From the NCBI GenBank assembly GCA_018381425.1, contig JAGZRY010000040.1, forward strand, positions 1-10,617: a stretch of 10,617 nt of DNA, read 5' to 3'. Both the position numbers and the translations under genes were made by a program. The DNA is from Haemophilus parainfluenzae (GTDB taxonomy: Bacteria; Pseudomonadota; Gammaproteobacteria; Enterobacterales; Pasteurellaceae). How positions within the stretch are numbered: the stretch's first letter is position 1; every line of letters starts with the position of its first letter. The notes below the pieces were generated by a model, which searched no databases, was not told where the DNA came from, and saw only the letters and a list, made by a program, of their open reading frames with translations. Positions 1 through 6,768 of this stretch are shown here, one piece after another.

Positions 1-126
1 AAATTCCTTACATTACATATTTATCACGCTGACAGTAGCTTTTTACTCTTTATTCTTCCACCAGGTGCATTTATTGGATTAGGCATTCTATTGGCGATTA
101 AAAACCGAATTGATATGAAAAAATGA
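1..126 (+). CDS. rsxE: RsxE/RnfE, electron transport complex subunit E (3' end only)
   Basis: Only the last 41 residues are in the window; the gene enters from the left edge in frame 1 and stops with TGA at 124-126. The visible tail has a hydrophobic segment containing [20 protein letters not shown] followed by a short basic end, which matches the last transmembrane helix and C-terminus of RnfE/RsxE. In the family this is an inner-membrane subunit of the Rnf/Rsx complex, which moves electrons between NADH and ferredoxin-like carriers; in enterobacteria it keeps SoxR reduced. The identification rests on this short tail and on the following gene, because rnf/rsx operons in gamma-proteobacteria commonly end with nth. 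The stop codon overlaps the nth start (ATGA), so the two are probably translationally coupled. Confidence 0.83.
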   Translation, partial: KFLTLHIYHADSSFLLFILPPGAFIGLGILLAIKNRIDMKK

Positions 127-758
127 ACCAAGCTAAACGAATTGAAATTCTCACTCGACTTAGGGAGCAAAACCCGCATCCCACCACGGAATTAGAGTAT
201 AATTCGCCTTTCGAATTACTCATCGCCGTGATCTTATCGGCCCAAGCCACCGATAAAGGTGTCAATAAAGCGACGGCAAAATTATTCCCTGTAGCAAATA
301 CTCCACAAGCCATTTTAGATCTTGGCTTAGAGGGGTTAAAAGAATACATTAAAACCATCGGGCTTTATAACAGCAAAGCAGAAAATATTATTAAAACCTG
401 CCGTGATTTAGTTGAGAAACACAACGGCGAAGTACCTGAAAGTCGTGAAGCCTTAGAAGCCCTTGCAGGTGTTGGTAGAAAAACAGCGAATGTGGTATTA
501 AATACCGCTTTCGGCCACCCCACTATTGCAGTGGATACCCATATTTTTCGCGTATGCAACCGCACAAATTTTGCCCCAGGCAAAGATGTGGTAAAAGTGG
601 AAGAAAAACTACTCAAAGTTGTACCCAGAGAATTTAAAGTCGATGTACACCACTGGCTTATTTTACACGGGCGCTATACTTGTACCGCACGAAAACCTCG
701 CTGCGGTGCTTGCATTATTGAAGATCTCTGTGAATACAAAGAAAAAACAGAATATTAA
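123..758 (+). CDS. nth: Endonuclease III, DNA glycosylase/AP lyase
   Basis: Base-excision repair enzyme that removes oxidised pyrimidines and cleaves the resulting abasic site by beta-elimination. At 211 residues it has the same length as the E. coli enzyme, and the key residues fall at the same numbers. The helix-hairpin-helix is at about 111-125 ([15 protein letters not shown]) with catalytic Lys120, and the catalytic aspartate is Asp138 in VDTH. A C-terminal [4Fe-4S] loop is formed by Cys187, Cys194, Cys197 and Cys203 with C-X6-C-X2-C-X5-C spacing. The ATG overlaps the rsxE stop (ATGA) and has no strong Shine-Dalgarno, which fits translational coupling. All catalytic and cluster ligands are present, so the gene looks intact. 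Confidence 0.97.
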   Translation: MNQAKRIEILTRLREQNPHPTTELEYNSPFELLIAVILSAQATDKGVNKATAKLFPVANTPQAILDLGLEGLKEYIKTIGLYNSKAENIIKTCRDLVEKHNGEVPESREALEALAGVGRKTANVVLNTAFGHPTIAVDTHIFRVCNRTNFAPGKDVVKVEEKLLKVVPREFKVDVHHWLILHGRYTCTARKPRCGACIIEDLCEYKEKTEY

Positions 759-784
759 ACAAATAAAATCAAACGGAATATATT

Positions 785-2155
785 ATGACAACAAACAATC
801 AATCTCGCCAAACGTGGTCTAGTCGACTAACTTATGTGCTCACCGTAGCGGGTGCGACAGTTGGCTTTGGGGCAACATGGCGCTTTCCTTATTTAGTGGG
901 TGAAAATGGCGGTGGTGCCTATGTATTCCTCTTTTGTATTGCGATGATTGTGATTGGTATCCCGATGATTTTAGTGGAAAACGTTATCGGACGCCGTTTG
1001 CGTGTGAATTCCATTGATGCTTTTGGCGATAAAATCCAAGATAAAGGTAAAAACATCTCCAAATATTGGAAGATTCTCGGCTACATGGGGCTTCTCGGTG
1101 CATTTGGTATCATGGCCTATTATATGGTGCTTGGTGGTTGGGTAATGTCTTATATCATCAGCTTAATTAATAACACCCTTGATATTTCCGCACCAATTAC
1201 AAAAGAAGTGGCTAAAGATTTCTACGATTTACATATCAGCAACAGCCCATGGGAAATCATGCTTTACACCTTCCTGTTCGTGGCGGTGAATTACATCATT
1301 TTAGCGAAAGGTATCATTGGTGGGATTGAACGTTCTGTGAAATACTTAATGCCATTACTCTTTATTTTCCTAATCGGCATGGTGATTCGTAATCTTACCT
1401 TACCAGGTGCGATGGAAGGTGTGACTTTCTACTTAAAACCTGATTTCAGCAAAATCACACCTAAATTATTCATCTTCGTATTAGGGCAAGTATTCTTCGC
1501 TTTAAGCCTTGGTTTCGGTGTATTGATTACCCTCTCCAGCTATTTAAACAAGGAAGAAGACCTTATTCAAACAGCCGTTATTACGGGTTTTACTAACACT
1601 ATCATTGCTGTGTTATGTGGTTTTATGATCTTCCCATCATTATTCACATTCGGCATTGAACCTAACGCAGGACCAACCTTGGTTTTCCAAAGTTTACCAA
1701 TTGTATTCTCACATTTATGGGCGGGTAAATTCTTTGCTATCGTGTTCTTCGGTTTATTGCTTATTGCAGCATTAACTACGTCAATTACGATTTACGAAGT
1801 CATCATCACCGCATTACAAGAAAAACTCAGAATGCGCCGAGGAAAAGCGATTTTTGTTACCTTAATGGGGATTTTCTTATTAGGTAACGTGCCATCTATT
1901 CTAGGTGATAACCTTTGGAAAGATTTCACCATATTCGGTAAAAGCATTTTCGATGCCTTCGATTTCGTCAGCGGAAATATTCTCTTTATGCTGACCGCAC
2001 TTGGCTGTGCCATTTTCGTTGGTTTCGTGTTAAAAGACGATGCAAAAAAAGAGCTCTCTCCAACACCAAATTCACGCTTCACCACAATTTGGTTTAACTA
2101 TGTCAAGTTTGTGGTACCTGTGATTATTTTGGTGATTTTTATCAGTAATATTTAA
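785..2155 (+). CDS. Neurotransmitter:sodium symporter (NSS/SNF) family transporter
   Basis: A 456-residue integral membrane protein of the LeuT-fold NSS family, probably importing an amino acid or related small molecule with sodium. The substrate cannot be told from sequence. TM1 carries WRFPYLVGENGGGAYV (about 32-47), TM3 has the Tyr112-Tyr113 pair and TM6 has FFALSLGFG (about 237-245). TM8 carries ALTTSITI (about 329-336), whose two threonines correspond to LeuT Thr354/Ser355 of the Na2 site. By eye, the LeuT Na1 side-chain ligands Asn27 and Thr254 are replaced by Ala30 and Ala239, and the LeuT Glu290 position is Ala275; the Asn286 equivalent (Asn271) remains. The gene starts 26 bases after nth, with a modest ACGGAA ribosome site, and ends just before a terminator. 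An uptake sequence lies at 1994-2002. I recall the H. influenzae homologue as HI1690. Confidence 0.93.
   Translation: MTTNNQSRQTWSSRLTYVLTVAGATVGFGATWRFPYLVGENGGGAYVFLFCIAMIVIGIPMILVENVIGRRLRVNSIDAFGDKIQDKGKNISKYWKILGYMGLLGAFGIMAYYMVLGGWVMSYIISLINNTLDISAPITKEVAKDFYDLHISNSPWEIMLYTFLFVAVNYIILAKGIIGGIERSVKYLMPLLFIFLIGMVIRNLTLPGAMEGVTFYLKPDFSKITPKLFIFVLGQVFFALSLGFGVLITLSSYLNKEEDLIQTAVITGFTNTIIAVLCGFMIFPSLFTFGIEPNAGPTLVFQSLPIVFSHLWAGKFFAIVFFGLLLIAALTTSITIYEVIITALQEKLRMRRGKAIFVTLMGIFLLGNVPSILGDNLWKDFTIFGKSIFDAFDFVSGNILFMLTALGCAIFVGFVLKDDAKKELSPTPNSRFTTIWFNYVKFVVPVIILVIFISNI
1994..2002 (-). repeat. DNA uptake signal sequence (USS), exact 9-base core
   Basis: The plus strand reads ACCGCACTT, the complement of AAGTGCGGT. 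It lies inside the NSS transporter gene and encodes part of a TAL stretch in the last hydrophobic region. Competent Haemophilus and relatives preferentially take up DNA carrying this word. Confidence 0.9.
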
Positions 2156-2190
2156 TAAAAAACCGAGCTATTTAGCTCGGTTTCTTTTTA
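2156..2190. terminator. Bidirectional rho-independent terminator between convergent genes
   Basis: AACCGAGCTA (2161-2170) pairs with TAGCTCGGTT (2173-2182), giving a near-perfect 9-10 bp stem. It is preceded by an A-run (2157-2162) and followed by TTCTTTTTA, so a U-tract follows the hairpin on either strand. It sits in the 32 bases between the stop of the NSS transporter and the stop of uup and can end both transcripts. Confidence 0.92.
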
Positions 2191-4143
2191 TCTATTCTCT
2201 AATTTTGCTTCAGCTTGAGTTTTTTTCTCTTCAAGTTCTTCCCAACGAAGGAAAGCCATTTCAAGTTCAGCTTCGGTGTCTGATAATTCCTTAAGCTTAG
2301 CATCTGTTACATCATGGGCTTGTTGGAAAAAGTGAGGATCACCAATTTCAGCTTGAAGTGCGGTAATTTTCTCTTCCAATTCTTCCAACAATTGTGGTAA
2401 CTGTTCTAACTCACGTTGTTCTTTATAAGAAAGTTTAACGGATTTTGGCTTTTGAGAAACAACGTCATTTTTGACCGCACTTTCCTGTGCTTTTGGTGCT
2501 TCTTTTTTGACTTTTTGGGGCTCTTGCTCTGCTTTCATCGCAAAGCAATTAGCTTGTTGTCCCTTCGCATCAAAGAAACCGCCCACGTATTTATTTAATA
2601 CGCCGTCGCCTTCAAAGAAATAACACTCCGTCGCGACATTATCAATAAACTGACGATCATGGCTGACAATCAATAAGGTGCCTTGATAATCAGTGAGGAT
2701 TTCTTCCAATAATTCTAAGGTTTCTACATCCAAGTCATTGGTTGGTTCATCGAGAATCAATAGATTATTAGGTTTCAGTAATAATTTAGCCAATAACAAA
2801 CGGTTACGTTCACCACCTGAAAGGGCTTTTACGGGTGTAATAGCTCGTTTGGGTGGAAATAAGAAATCCTGCAAATAGCCCAAGACATGACGTTTTATGC
2901 CATTGACCTCTATATCTTGCTTGCCATCGGCAACGTTATCCATCACCGTTTTTTCTGGATCGAGATCGGCACGATATTGATCAAAATAAGCAATGTCTAA
3001 TTTGGTGCCGCAATGAATGCGACCGCTGGTTGGCTTGATTTCACCTAATAAAAGTTTAATAAACGTGGTTTTTCCGCAACCATTTGGGCCAACCAATGCA
3101 ATTTTATCGCCACGCAAAATGGTCGTGCTGAAATCTTTGAGCAGCTGTTTGCCTTCAATCTCATAGCTTACATCTTCCATTTCAAACACGATTTTGCCTG
3201 AACGACTTGAGTTATCTAATTGTAACTTAGCAGTCCCCATCACCTCACGACGTTGGCGACGTTCTTCACGCATGGCTTTTAAAGCGCGCACACGCCCTTC
3301 ATTACGCGTACGACGCGCTTTAATCCCTTGACGAATCCAAACTTCTTCTTGTGCTAAACGTTTATCAAAAAGCTCATTCTGCAACGCTTCGACACGTAAG
3401 CTTTCCTCTTTAGCGGTGAGGTATAAATCATAGTTACCTGGATAAGACACTAATTTCCCGCGATCTAAATCGACAATACGAGTGGCCATTTTGCGGATGA
3501 AAGAACGGTCGTGGGAAATAAATACAATGCTTCCGGTAAATTCTAATAAGAAGTTTTCTAACCATTCGATTGCATCCACATCCAAGTGGTTGGTCGGTTC
3601 ATCTAATAACAAGACATCGGGGTTACACACCAACGCACGAGCAAGAGCGGCTTTACGCAACCAACCACCCGATAAATCGGCTAATTTAGTATCAGGATTT
3701 AACTCGAGCTTTTGCAGGACTTCATTGATTTTGTTTTCAAACTGCCAACCATTAGCATGCTCTAATTTGGTTTGTACTTGCGCAAGTTGGTTAAGAATTA
3801 GCTCACTGTAATTTTGTGTCAACTCTTGCGAAATATGGTGATATTCCTTTAACAAATCTGCTAAATGCTCAATGCCTTCTGCCACATAATCAAATACATT
3901 CCCTTCAGCGTGGCGAGGCGGATCTTGCTCTAAACGCGAAACCTCTAAATCTTTTTCATACTGCACTTTGCCGTCATCCATGGTAGCTTGCTGTGCAATA
4001 ATTTTTAATAAAGTCGATTTACCTGCACCGTTACGCCCCACTAAACACACGCGCTCATTGGGTTCAATATGCAGTTCAGCGTGATCTAGTAAGGGGTGAT
4101 CACTAAAAGAAAGATAAGCGTTAGTTAAACTAATTAATGCCAC
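2188..4143 (-). CDS. uup: Uup, ABC-F family ATPase
   Basis: A soluble twin-ATPase ABC-F protein with no membrane domain. Family members act on ribosomes, and E. coli Uup also affects transposon excision and binds DNA through its C-terminal domain. Domain 1 has Walker A GRNGAGKST (36-44), signature LSGG (157-160) and Walker B LLLDEPTNHLD (178-188). An Arg-rich linker covers about 255-300. Domain 2 has Walker A GPNGCGKTT (352-360), signature LSGGE (441-445) and Walker B LLILDEPTNDLD (461-472). A Lys/Glu/Ala-rich linker (about 536-570) leads to a coiled-coil C-terminal domain (about 571-650), the feature that separates Uup from EttA or YheS. The length, 651, is close to that of E. coli Uup. The start codon is GTG at 4143-4141 with AGGA seven bases upstream. 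It follows the dGTPase by 45 bases and is the last gene of the minus-strand block. Confidence 0.94.
   Translation of the reverse strand: MALISLTNAYLSFSDHPLLDHAELHIEPNERVCLVGRNGAGKSTLLKIIAQQATMDDGKVQYEKDLEVSRLEQDPPRHAEGNVFDYVAEGIEHLADLLKEYHHISQELTQNYSELILNQLAQVQTKLEHANGWQFENKINEVLQKLELNPDTKLADLSGGWLRKAALARALVCNPDVLLLDEPTNHLDVDAIEWLENFLLEFTGSIVFISHDRSFIRKMATRIVDLDRGKLVSYPGNYDLYLTAKEESLRVEALQNELFDKRLAQEEVWIRQGIKARRTRNEGRVRALKAMREERRQRREVMGTAKLQLDNSSRSGKIVFEMEDVSYEIEGKQLLKDFSTTILRGDKIALVGPNGCGKTTFIKLLLGEIKPTSGRIHCGTKLDIAYFDQYRADLDPEKTVMDNVADGKQDIEVNGIKRHVLGYLQDFLFPPKRAITPVKALSGGERNRLLLAKLLLKPNNLLILDEPTNDLDVETLELLEEILTDYQGTLLIVSHDRQFIDNVATECYFFEGDGVLNKYVGGFFDAKGQQANCFAMKAEQEPQKVKKEAPKAQESAVKNDVVSQKPKSVKLSYKEQRELEQLPQLLEELEEKITALQAEIGDPHFFQQAHDVTDAKLKELSDTEAELEMAFLRWEELEEKKTQAEAKLENR
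2356..2364 (+). repeat. DNA uptake signal sequence (USS), exact core
   Basis: AAGTGCGGT reads forward here, followed by AATTTTCTC, a reasonable AT-rich extension. It lies in the part of uup encoding the C-terminal coiled coil, in a TAL stretch. Confidence 0.88.
2474..2482 (-). repeat. DNA uptake signal sequence (USS), exact core
   Basis: ACCGCACTT on the plus strand. On the minus strand the core continues CAAAAATG, matching the AT-rich extension of the Haemophilus consensus. It lies in the low-complexity linker of uup and encodes SAVK. Confidence 0.9.
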
Positions 4144-4180
4144 AAAATTGTCCTATAAATTCAAAATATCAATAAAAATA

Positions 4181-4189
4181 ACCGCACTT
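4181..4189 (-). repeat. DNA uptake signal sequence (USS) in the dGTPase-uup gap
   Basis: ACCGCACTT on the plus strand; on the minus strand the core is followed by TATTTTTATT, a strong match to the extended consensus. It touches the dGTPase stop codon (4189-4191) and occupies part of the 45-base spacer before uup. No partner inverted copy is present, so it is not a USS hairpin terminator. Confidence 0.9.
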
Positions 4190-5541
4190 TAGAGCTGGTG
4201 ATAAACCTTTAAGGCATAGGCATCTGACATGCCCGCGATATAGTCACAAATAATACGTTTTTTACCCTGCTCCGGTGCGTTTCTCCAACGATTAGCGGTA
4301 TTCGTTGGCAATAAACGTTCTGGGTCAGACTCAAAAATCTGAAACATTTCTGTGAGAATGCGCTGCCCTTTATATTCAATGCGTTGCGTTTCGACATGAC
4401 GAATCACGTATTTCCACACAAACTTTTTAAATACATTTAATGCCGCAATTACATCTTGCGGTAGTTCCGCGTTATAACGTAACAATGGCTCATCAAAATT
4501 GCCGGTGACTTTCCAACGCACATGGGTAATAAAGAAATTCACTAATGCACCAATGGCATTTTTACGCTCGAAATGATGGTTGGAGAATAATCGTTGGCTA
4601 ACTTGCTCTATATTTTTTGCCAACCAATCTGAAGGAATCGTTTTAAGTTCAGCCAATGCTTCTTGCCATTGATGTTGATTTACTACACCAGTCACAATCG
4701 CATCTTCTAAATCATGCACGCCATACGCAATATCGTCTGCCAACTCCATAATACTGCAATCTAAAGATTTAAATTGTGTTTTTAAAAACTCGGCAGGATT
4801 TGACCGCACTTTTTGAAATGAACCAAACAAAGTGTGGTCATTTTCAGAAAGGTTTTGCAACAGCCAAGTAAACATTGTGACGTCATCACGGAACAACCCT
4901 TTTCCAGGCTTCCAGTCGCTAATTTTGACATAACGCGGATCAGCGTTTTCAGCATGTGGCAACTGGGCATATTGCGGGGAAGATAAGTCTAAAATATTCG
5001 GATATTTCACCACACCTAAAATAGCACGACGAGTTAAATTCATCCCTGCAGTTTCAGTATAAGGCTCGAGTTTAGTAATAATACGAAATGTCTGCGCATT
5101 GCCTTCAAAACCACCATGATTCCGCATCATATAATTGAGCGCCACTTCCCCACCATGACCAAACGGTGGATGACCAATATCATGCGCAAAGCACAAACTT
5201 TCAATTAAATCATTACTTGGTAATAAAGGGTTGAGCTGTTTCTGTAATTCACTTTTTTCAATATGAAGCTGCTCAGAAAGCGCAATATAACTTTCCGCAA
5301 ATTTTAATTGGGAAACCAGGCTGCTACCGATTTGTGCTACTTCAAGAGAATGAGTTAGACGAGTGCGATAAAAATCATTTTCGCCTACGGCGTGAATCTG
5401 TGTTTTTGCTTGCAAACAACGGAAAGCGGCGGAATGTAAAATCCGCCCGCGATCACGACGAAATGGCGGTCGGTGATCTTTTTCGCGAGGCGGATCAGGA
5501 AGGAAACGTTTAGTCCAAAAATCAGCTAGTTGGGTTCTCAT
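4189..5541 (-). CDS. dgt: Deoxyguanosinetriphosphate triphosphohydrolase-like protein (type 2 dGTPase, HD family)
   Basis: HD-superfamily dNTP triphosphohydrolase that in the family converts dGTP or other dNTPs to the deoxynucleoside plus triphosphate in the cytoplasm. Counting from the start chosen here (450 residues), the metal-binding set is His64 (RTRLTHS), His120-Asp121 ([15 protein letters not shown]) and the aspartate of [12 protein letters not shown] (about 269-270). The C-terminus contains [14 protein letters not shown], typical of the shorter type-2 group rather than the roughly 505-residue E. coli Dgt, so the symbol is approximate. A further upstream ATG at 5601 would add 20 residues, but I prefer the ATG at 5541-5539: it begins MRTQLADFW and overlaps the lrgB stop as ATGA. 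No strong ribosome site precedes it, consistent with coupling to lrgB. The gene contains an exact uptake word and a mismatched inverted copy at 4801-4840. Confidence 0.9.
   Translation of the reverse strand: MRTQLADFWTKRFLPDPPREKDHRPPFRRDRGRILHSAAFRCLQAKTQIHAVGENDFYRTRLTHSLEVAQIGSSLVSQLKFAESYIALSEQLHIEKSELQKQLNPLLPSNDLIESLCFAHDIGHPPFGHGGEVALNYMMRNHGGFEGNAQTFRIITKLEPYTETAGMNLTRRAILGVVKYPNILDLSSPQYAQLPHAENADPRYVKISDWKPGKGLFRDDVTMFTWLLQNLSENDHTLFGSFQKVRSNPAEFLKTQFKSLDCSIMELADDIAYGVHDLEDAIVTGVVNQHQWQEALAELKTIPSDWLAKNIEQVSQRLFSNHHFERKNAIGALVNFFITHVRWKVTGNFDEPLLRYNAELPQDVIAALNVFKKFVWKYVIRHVETQRIEYKGQRILTEMFQIFESDPERLLPTNTANRWRNAPEQGKKRIICDYIAGMSDAYALKVYHQL
4801..4840. repeat. Inverted pair of USS-like words inside the dGTPase gene
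   Basis: TGACCGCACTTT (4801-4812) contains an exact USS core at 4803-4811. It is followed 16 bases later by AAAGTGTGGTCA (4829-4840), the inverted word with one mismatch. RNA from this region could form a 12 bp stem with one imperfect pair. In Haemophilus such inverted USS pairs are usually found after genes as terminators; here the pair is in the middle of an open reading frame and has no following T-run typical of a terminator. Confidence 0.75.
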
Positions 5542-6230
5542 AAAAATAGATGGATAACATTGAATACTAAGGGCGCTAAAATTGAGCTCATAATACCGCA
5601 AAGTACCAAAGAAATCGAACTATAACTACCAGCTTTCGGATCGGCTTCCATACAGCTTACCGTGCCTAATGCGTGAGAAACGGCACCAACAGATAAACCT
5701 ACAGCTTCTTGTTGTTTAATACCAATCTTTTTCAAGATGAGATAACCAAAAACCGAACCTTGCAACCCTGCTACGACTACACCTACCGCAGTCACTGCAG
5801 GAATACCGCCTAAATGTGAAGACACTTCCATCGCAATTGGCGTGGTAATTGATTTCGGTAATACGGTTGCTACCATTTCAGGACTCGCCCCTAAAATAAT
5901 CGCAAAAATAGCACCGGTAAACATGGAAAACAGAGAAGCTAATGTCACCACAGAAAGAATAATTTTCCACTGTTTCGCTATTTGACGAAGTTGTTCATAC
6001 AACGGTAACGCCAGAGCAACAATACTCCCCCCTAATAAATTATTAATCGGCGCATTGCCCGCCATATAATCATCATAAGGAATATCGCCCACCACTAAAA
6101 TCAGCACAAGGATTGATACTGTGAGCACAAAAGTATTGAAAATCATGGATTTCCAGCGTTTACTAATTTGCAATGCAAGCCAAAAGCCGAAAATCGTTAA
6201 AATGGTATAAAGATAAATTACATACTGCAT
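5538..6230 (-). CDS. lrgB: LrgB/CidB family membrane protein (YohK-like)
   Basis: A 230-residue polytopic inner-membrane protein of the LrgB family, the partner of LrgA. In staphylococci the Lrg/Cid pairs modulate murein hydrolase activity and autolysis, and in other bacteria they have been linked to pyruvate or related metabolite transport; the role in Pasteurellaceae is not established. Repeated hydrophobic segments span roughly 3-20, 30-48, 65-78, 90-114, 140-165 and 205-228. The family hallmarks PKSITTPIA (125-133) and GAVSHALGT (182-190) are present. Its start lies 9 bases after the lrgA stop, and the ribosome site AAGG overlaps that stop region. Its own TGA (5540-5538) overlaps the ATG of the dGTPase gene. 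Confidence 0.92.
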   Translation of the reverse strand: MQYVIYLYTILTIFGFWLALQISKRWKSMIFNTFVLTVSILVLILVVGDIPYDDYMAGNAPINNLLGGSIVALALPLYEQLRQIAKQWKIILSVVTLASLFSMFTGAIFAIILGASPEMVATVLPKSITTPIAMEVSSHLGGIPAVTAVGVVVAGLQGSVFGYLILKKIGIKQQEAVGLSVGAVSHALGTVSCMEADPKAGSYSSISLVLCGIMSSILAPLVFNVIHLFL

Positions 6231-6239
6231 AATAAAACC

Positions 6240-6656
6240 TTAGTCAGCTTGAAGATTGCGTTTTTCTAATACTTTTTTACGTTTATGAGCAAAGGATTGT
6301 TTGTAAAATAAATAATTCCCAAGAAATGCGATAATAAAGAGTGTCAGGAATGTACTGAGAATATTTGGAATGAGTAAAATTTTCCATTGAGCAACAAGTA
6401 AATCATAATATTTGATAATGCCCACGCTCACTGGTACAAAAAGTACCGCCATGTAGCGAATCAACAAGCTAGAACCAAAATAAATCCATTCCAAGCGAAT
6501 AATACGAGTGGTTAATCCGATAAAAAGTATCAATAATCCCCAGATGCTGCCAGGAATTCCAACGGGTACATAGTGCGAAATCAAATTGCCGAGTAGCAAC
6601 ATAATGTATAAAATCACGAGCGAGCGAACAAGTTGAACGCCTTTTTGGAGTAACAT
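6240..6656 (-). CDS. lrgA: LrgA/CidA family holin-like membrane protein (YohJ-like)
   Basis: A small, 138-residue inner-membrane protein of the CidA/LrgA holin-like family. About four hydrophobic helices are visible (roughly 10-28, 32-50, 66-84 and 90-115), with the conserved loop [13 protein letters not shown] (about 33-45) and LFVPVSVGI (72-80). The tail from about 119 is strongly basic ([15 protein letters not shown]), as expected for a cytoplasmic C-terminus. A good ribosome site, GAGGAAA, precedes the ATG, so this is the first gene of the minus-strand block lrgA-lrgB-dgt-uup. Its promoter must lie in the 112-base gap shared with the divergent nuclease gene. Confidence 0.9.
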   Translation of the reverse strand: MLLQKGVQLVRSLVILYIMLLLGNLISHYVPVGIPGSIWGLLILFIGLTTRIIRLEWIYFGSSLLIRYMAVLFVPVSVGIIKYYDLLVAQWKILLIPNILSTFLTLFIIAFLGNYLFYKQSFAHKRKKVLEKRNLQAD

Positions 6657-6768
6657 ATTTCCTCTATCAACTTTTTTAATAATGATTCAAATTTATTTTA
6701 CGCTTTTTTTGCTCAAATTACTCACTCTTTTTAGTTGATTTTTCCGATATAGATCAAAGAAATTTAAA
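6657..6768. promoter_or_regulatory. Divergent promoter region between lrgA and the nuclease gene
   Basis: A 112-base AT-rich gap holding the upstream regions of both transcription blocks. The lrgA ribosome site (GAGGAAA on the minus strand) is at its left edge. On the minus strand TAAAAT, within GCGTAAAATAAAT near 6694-6706, is a possible -10 for lrgA, but no good -35 lies at standard spacing. For the nuclease, the TTGATT at about 6735-6740 is a possible -35, but too little room is left before the ATG for a normal -10 plus leader. The region is assigned on gene orientation; precise promoters are not resolved. Confidence 0.55.
6744..6757. promoter_or_regulatory. Possible FNR-like site
   Basis: On the minus strand the sequence reads TTGATctatATCgg: one perfect half and a 3 of 5 second half of the FNR consensus TTGAT-N4-ATCAA, 8 of 10 in total. 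It ends 11 bases before the nuclease ATG, so it could only repress that gene or act on lrgA. An 8 of 10 match in AT-rich DNA can be chance. Confidence 0.22.

Noticed and set aside
365..616. Antisense open frames within nth, the transporter, uup, the nuclease and queF.
   Set aside because: They run opposite to or out of frame with well-supported genes, have no ribosome sites or recognisable domains, and are typical shadow frames.
5542..5601. A 20-residue upstream extension of the dGTPase from an ATG at 5601.
   Set aside because: It would lie inside lrgB. The ATG at 5541 overlaps the lrgB stop as ATGA and begins the recognisable domain.
6657..6768. CRP or Sxy-dependent CRP-S competence sites in the divergent gap.
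   Set aside because: I found no TGTGA-N6-TCACA or TGCGA-N6-TCGCA arrangement, even loosely, so competence regulation is not supported.
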